From Corynebacterium propinquum DSM 44285 (GTDB taxonomy: Bacteria; Actinomycetota; Actinomycetes; Mycobacteriales; Mycobacteriaceae), in the NCBI RefSeq assembly GCF_000375525.1, contig NZ_AQXC01000001.1, positions 124,001 to 188,000 on the forward strand: a stretch of 64,000 bases of DNA. The letters run 5' to 3'. The translations under genes and the position numbers were made by a program. The notes under the pieces were generated by a model. The model ran no database searches. It had not been told where the DNA came from and saw only the letters and a list, made by a program, of their open reading frames with translations. Below are positions 62,117 to 64,000 of the stretch, in pieces (position 1 is the stretch's first letter; each line of letters opens with the position of its first letter).

Positions 62117-62157
62117 ACCACCCGGTCAGTAATCTTTGAGATTACTCACCGGGTGGT
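62117..62157. terminator. Strong bidirectional terminator between the secreted-protein gene and rel
   Basis: An 18-base stem with one mismatch (62117-62134 with 62140-62157) and a five-base loop is followed on the plus strand by a run of T. It ends the secreted-protein transcript and can also serve the convergent rel gene. Confidence 0.9.
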
Positions 62158-62161
62158 TTTT

Positions 62162-64000
62162 CTATGCAGTCACACGGTAAACGTCGAATACACCTTCGGT
62201 ATTTCGCAGGGTATTCATCAACGCGCCAAGCTGTTTGCTCCCTGATACGGTAAAGGTGAAGCGTACTGTTGCAACATGATCTTCCGAGCACTGCGAATTC
62301 ATCGATAACACCGACAAACTTGACTGCTGGAAAATACCAGTTAGCTCGTACAATAGCCCCTGCCGGTCCAAAGCCTCCAGCTGCAAAGTTGCACTGAATG
62401 CCCCTTCTGTATCGACGTTGTTGGCCCAAGTAACCTCGAGCACCCGTTCGGGCTCATCACGCAGCTTCGTGGCATTCGTGCAATCTGCCCGGTGGACGGA
62501 AACACCCCCACCCCGTGTCACGAAACCGAAAATCTCATCACCAGGCACCGGCTGGCAACACTTCGCGATCTTCGCCATCACATCAGGGTTACCCTCGACC
62601 AGAATCGCACTGCCGGTTTTTTCCTGCCCAGTGGCTTGCTGTTTCGATTCCAGCAACTGGCTCCACGGCGTGCGGTCTGCCAACGCATCCACAGCATCTT
62701 CTTGGTCGCCGAACATGGCCATCAACTGGTTCGTCACGTGTTTCGCCGACACATGGCCAGCACCAATCGCGGTGTACAGCGCATCAATATCCGGGTAGTG
62801 CAGTTGGGTGGCCACCTGCTTCATCGAAGACGTCGTAAACAGCCTGTGCAGTGGAAGACCACCTCGCTGTATCTCCGCCGCTAGGGCATCCCTACCTGCT
62901 TCCAGATGCACCTCGCGCATCTCTTTGGCAAACCACTGGCGAATGTTTGCGCGAGCGCGCGGCGAGACAACGAAATTCTGCCAGTCTCGCGACGGTCCAG
63001 CATTCGGGTCTTTCGAGGTGAATATCTCTACCCGATCACCAGAATTCAGCTTGGATTCCAAGGCCACGAGCTTGCCATTGACTTTAGCGCCGATACAGCG
63101 GTGGCCCACTTCCGTGTGCACGGTATAAGCGAAGTCAACCGGGGTGGAACCTGCCGGAAGCGTAACCACGTCGCCTTTCGGCGTAAACGCAAATATCTGG
63201 TTGGACGTGAGATCATAGCGTAGCGAATCGAGAAATTCGTTGGGATCAGCCGCTTCCTTTTGCCAGTCGAGCAGCTGACGCATCCACGCCATTTGGTCAA
63301 CCTCGGCGTCTTTTTCGCTGTTTTTACCCTTCAGCTCTTTATAACGCCAGTGTGCAGCCACTCCATATTCCGCATTATGATGCATCTCGTGGGTCCGAAC
63401 TTGGACTTCCAAAGGTTTGCCGCTACCCGAAATCACTGTGGTGTGCAGCGACTGATATACGCCATAACGAGGCTGAGCGATATAGTCTTTGAAACGCCCC
63501 GGCAGAGCAGAATAAAGTCCGTGGACGACTCCGATGGCTGCATAACAGCTGTTGACATCATTAACCAAAATACGAATGCCTACTAAATCGAAGATTTCAG
63601 CAAAATCTCGGCCGCGCACGATCATCTTCTGATAGATAGACCAGTAGTGTTTTGGGCGACCGCGTACCTCAGCTTCAATGCCGTTGTCTTTCAGCGTTGA
63701 TGTAACTTCTGCGGTAATCTCGGCCAGCATACGATCACGCTGCGGAGCCCGATCGGCAATCATCCGCACGATCTCGTCATACTTTTTGGGGTACAAAATG
63801 GCAAAGGCAAGATCTTCCAATTCCCATTTCACCGAGGCCATGCCCAAACGATGTGCCAAAGGAGCAATGATTTCCAAGGTTTCGCGAGCCTTTTTCGCTT
63901 GCTTTTCCGGCGGCAAAAAGCGCATCGTTCGCATGTTGTGCAGCCGGTCCGAAACCTTAATGACCAACACGCGTGGGTCCCGCGACATCGCGACAATCAT
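62162..64000 (-). CDS. rel: Bifunctional (p)ppGpp synthetase/hydrolase Rel, N-terminus missing
   Basis: Makes and degrades the stringent-response alarmone. The frame runs off the window end, so about 150 N-terminal residues are missing; 612 codons plus stop remain. The fragment begins in the HD hydrolase domain ([19 protein letters not shown]), then has the synthetase domain ([32 protein letters not shown]), the TGS domain ([27 protein letters not shown], shown in part), the zinc-finger/helical region with [20 protein letters not shown] and a C-terminal ACT domain. It faces the secreted-protein gene across a shared terminator. Confidence 0.96.
   Translation of the reverse strand: MIVAMSRDPRVLVIKVSDRLHNMRTMRFLPPEKQAKKARETLEIIAPLAHRLGMASVKWELEDLAFAILYPKKYDEIVRMIADRAPQRDRMLAEITAEVTSTLKDNGIEAEVRGRPKHYWSIYQKMIVRGRDFAEIFDLVGIRILVNDVNSCYAAIGVVHGLYSALPGRFKDYIAQPRYGVYQSLHTTVISGSGKPLEVQVRTHEMHHNAEYGVAAHWRYKELKGKNSEKDAEVDQMAWMRQLLDWQKEAADPNEFLDSLRYDLTSNQIFAFTPKGDVVTLPAGSTPVDFAYTVHTEVGHRCIGAKVNGKLVALESKLNSGDRVEIFTSKDPNAGPSRDWQNFVVSPRARANIRQWFAKEMREVHLEAGRDALAAEIQRGGLPLHRLFTTSSMKQVATQLHYPDIDALYTAIGAGHVSAKHVTNQLMAMFGDQEDAVDALADRTPWSQLLESKQQATGQEKTGSAILVEGNPDVMAKIAKCCQPVPGDEIFGFVTRGGGVSVHRADCTNATKLRDEPERVLEVTWANNVDTEGAFSATLQLEALDRQGLLYELTGIFQQSSLSVLSMNSQCSEDHVATVRFTFTVSGSKQLGALMNTLRNTEGVFDVYRVTA

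Overview
The window is a gene-dense stretch of core chromosome from a Corynebacterium-like actinobacterium. The evidence is the zwf-opcA-pgl order with the actinobacterial OpcA protein, an actinobacterial integration host factor (mihF) beside gmk-rpoZ, an ATPase-degenerate PriA, a uvrC-rapZ-yvcK-whiA-gap-pgk-tpi-secG run, and a site matching the corynebacterial McbR operator in front of metK. Base composition looks moderately GC-rich (not counted). The species cannot be fixed from the window. No rRNA, tRNA, CRISPR array, insertion sequence or prophage gene was seen.

Layout. Bases 1-2273 (+): end of zwf, then opcA and pgl (oxidative pentose phosphate pathway), closed by a strong hairpin shared with the opposing secG. 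Bases 2414-11278 (-): uvrC, rapZ, yvcK, whiA, gapA, pgk, tpiA, secG. The ppc gene found between tpi and secG in C. glutamicum is not here. Bases 11339-23707 (-): coaBC, metK, priA, fmt, rsmB, rpe, ribD, ribE, ribBA, ribH and a PH-domain membrane protein. Bases 23732-25488 (-): a sodium/solute symporter and a 45-residue membrane protein overlapping it by one base. Bases 25704-26979 (-): mihF, gmk, rpoZ. Bases 27253-35819 (-): the pyrimidine operon pyrR-pyrB-pyrC-carA-carB-pyrF with a PyrR-binding-loop-like leader.

Bases 35930-38492 (+) hold a SRPBCC/epimerase fusion and two tandem YbjN-like genes. Bases 38585-48674 (-) hold ruvX, mltG, aroE, a short prepilin peptidase, aroC, aroK, aroB, aroQ, pepQ, efp, nusB and a PPK2 kinase; this is the shikimate cluster followed by translation and transcription factors. 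Bases 48839-56179 (-) hold aspS, a phosphotransferase-fold protein, rarA and alaS. Bases 56585-57994 (+) are sdaA, whose stop codon overlaps that of the convergent hisS. Bases 57991-60508 (-) are a thiol peroxidase, a metallo-beta-lactamase-fold hydrolase and hisS. Bases 60690-62006 (+) are a membrane-anchored cyclophilin and a small secreted protein, ended by a long terminator shared with the truncated rel gene (62162-64000, -).

Most of this is housekeeping: sugar catabolism, riboflavin, SAM, CoA, pyrimidine and aromatic amino acid synthesis, tRNA charging and the stringent response. I found no large new system. The points worth a second look are regulatory (McbR operator inside the metK promoter, PyrR leader, several apparently leaderless promoters, interleaved repeats before alaS) and small or unusual proteins (45-residue symporter partner, 122-residue secreted protein, one-cysteine thiol peroxidase, lone short prepilin peptidase).
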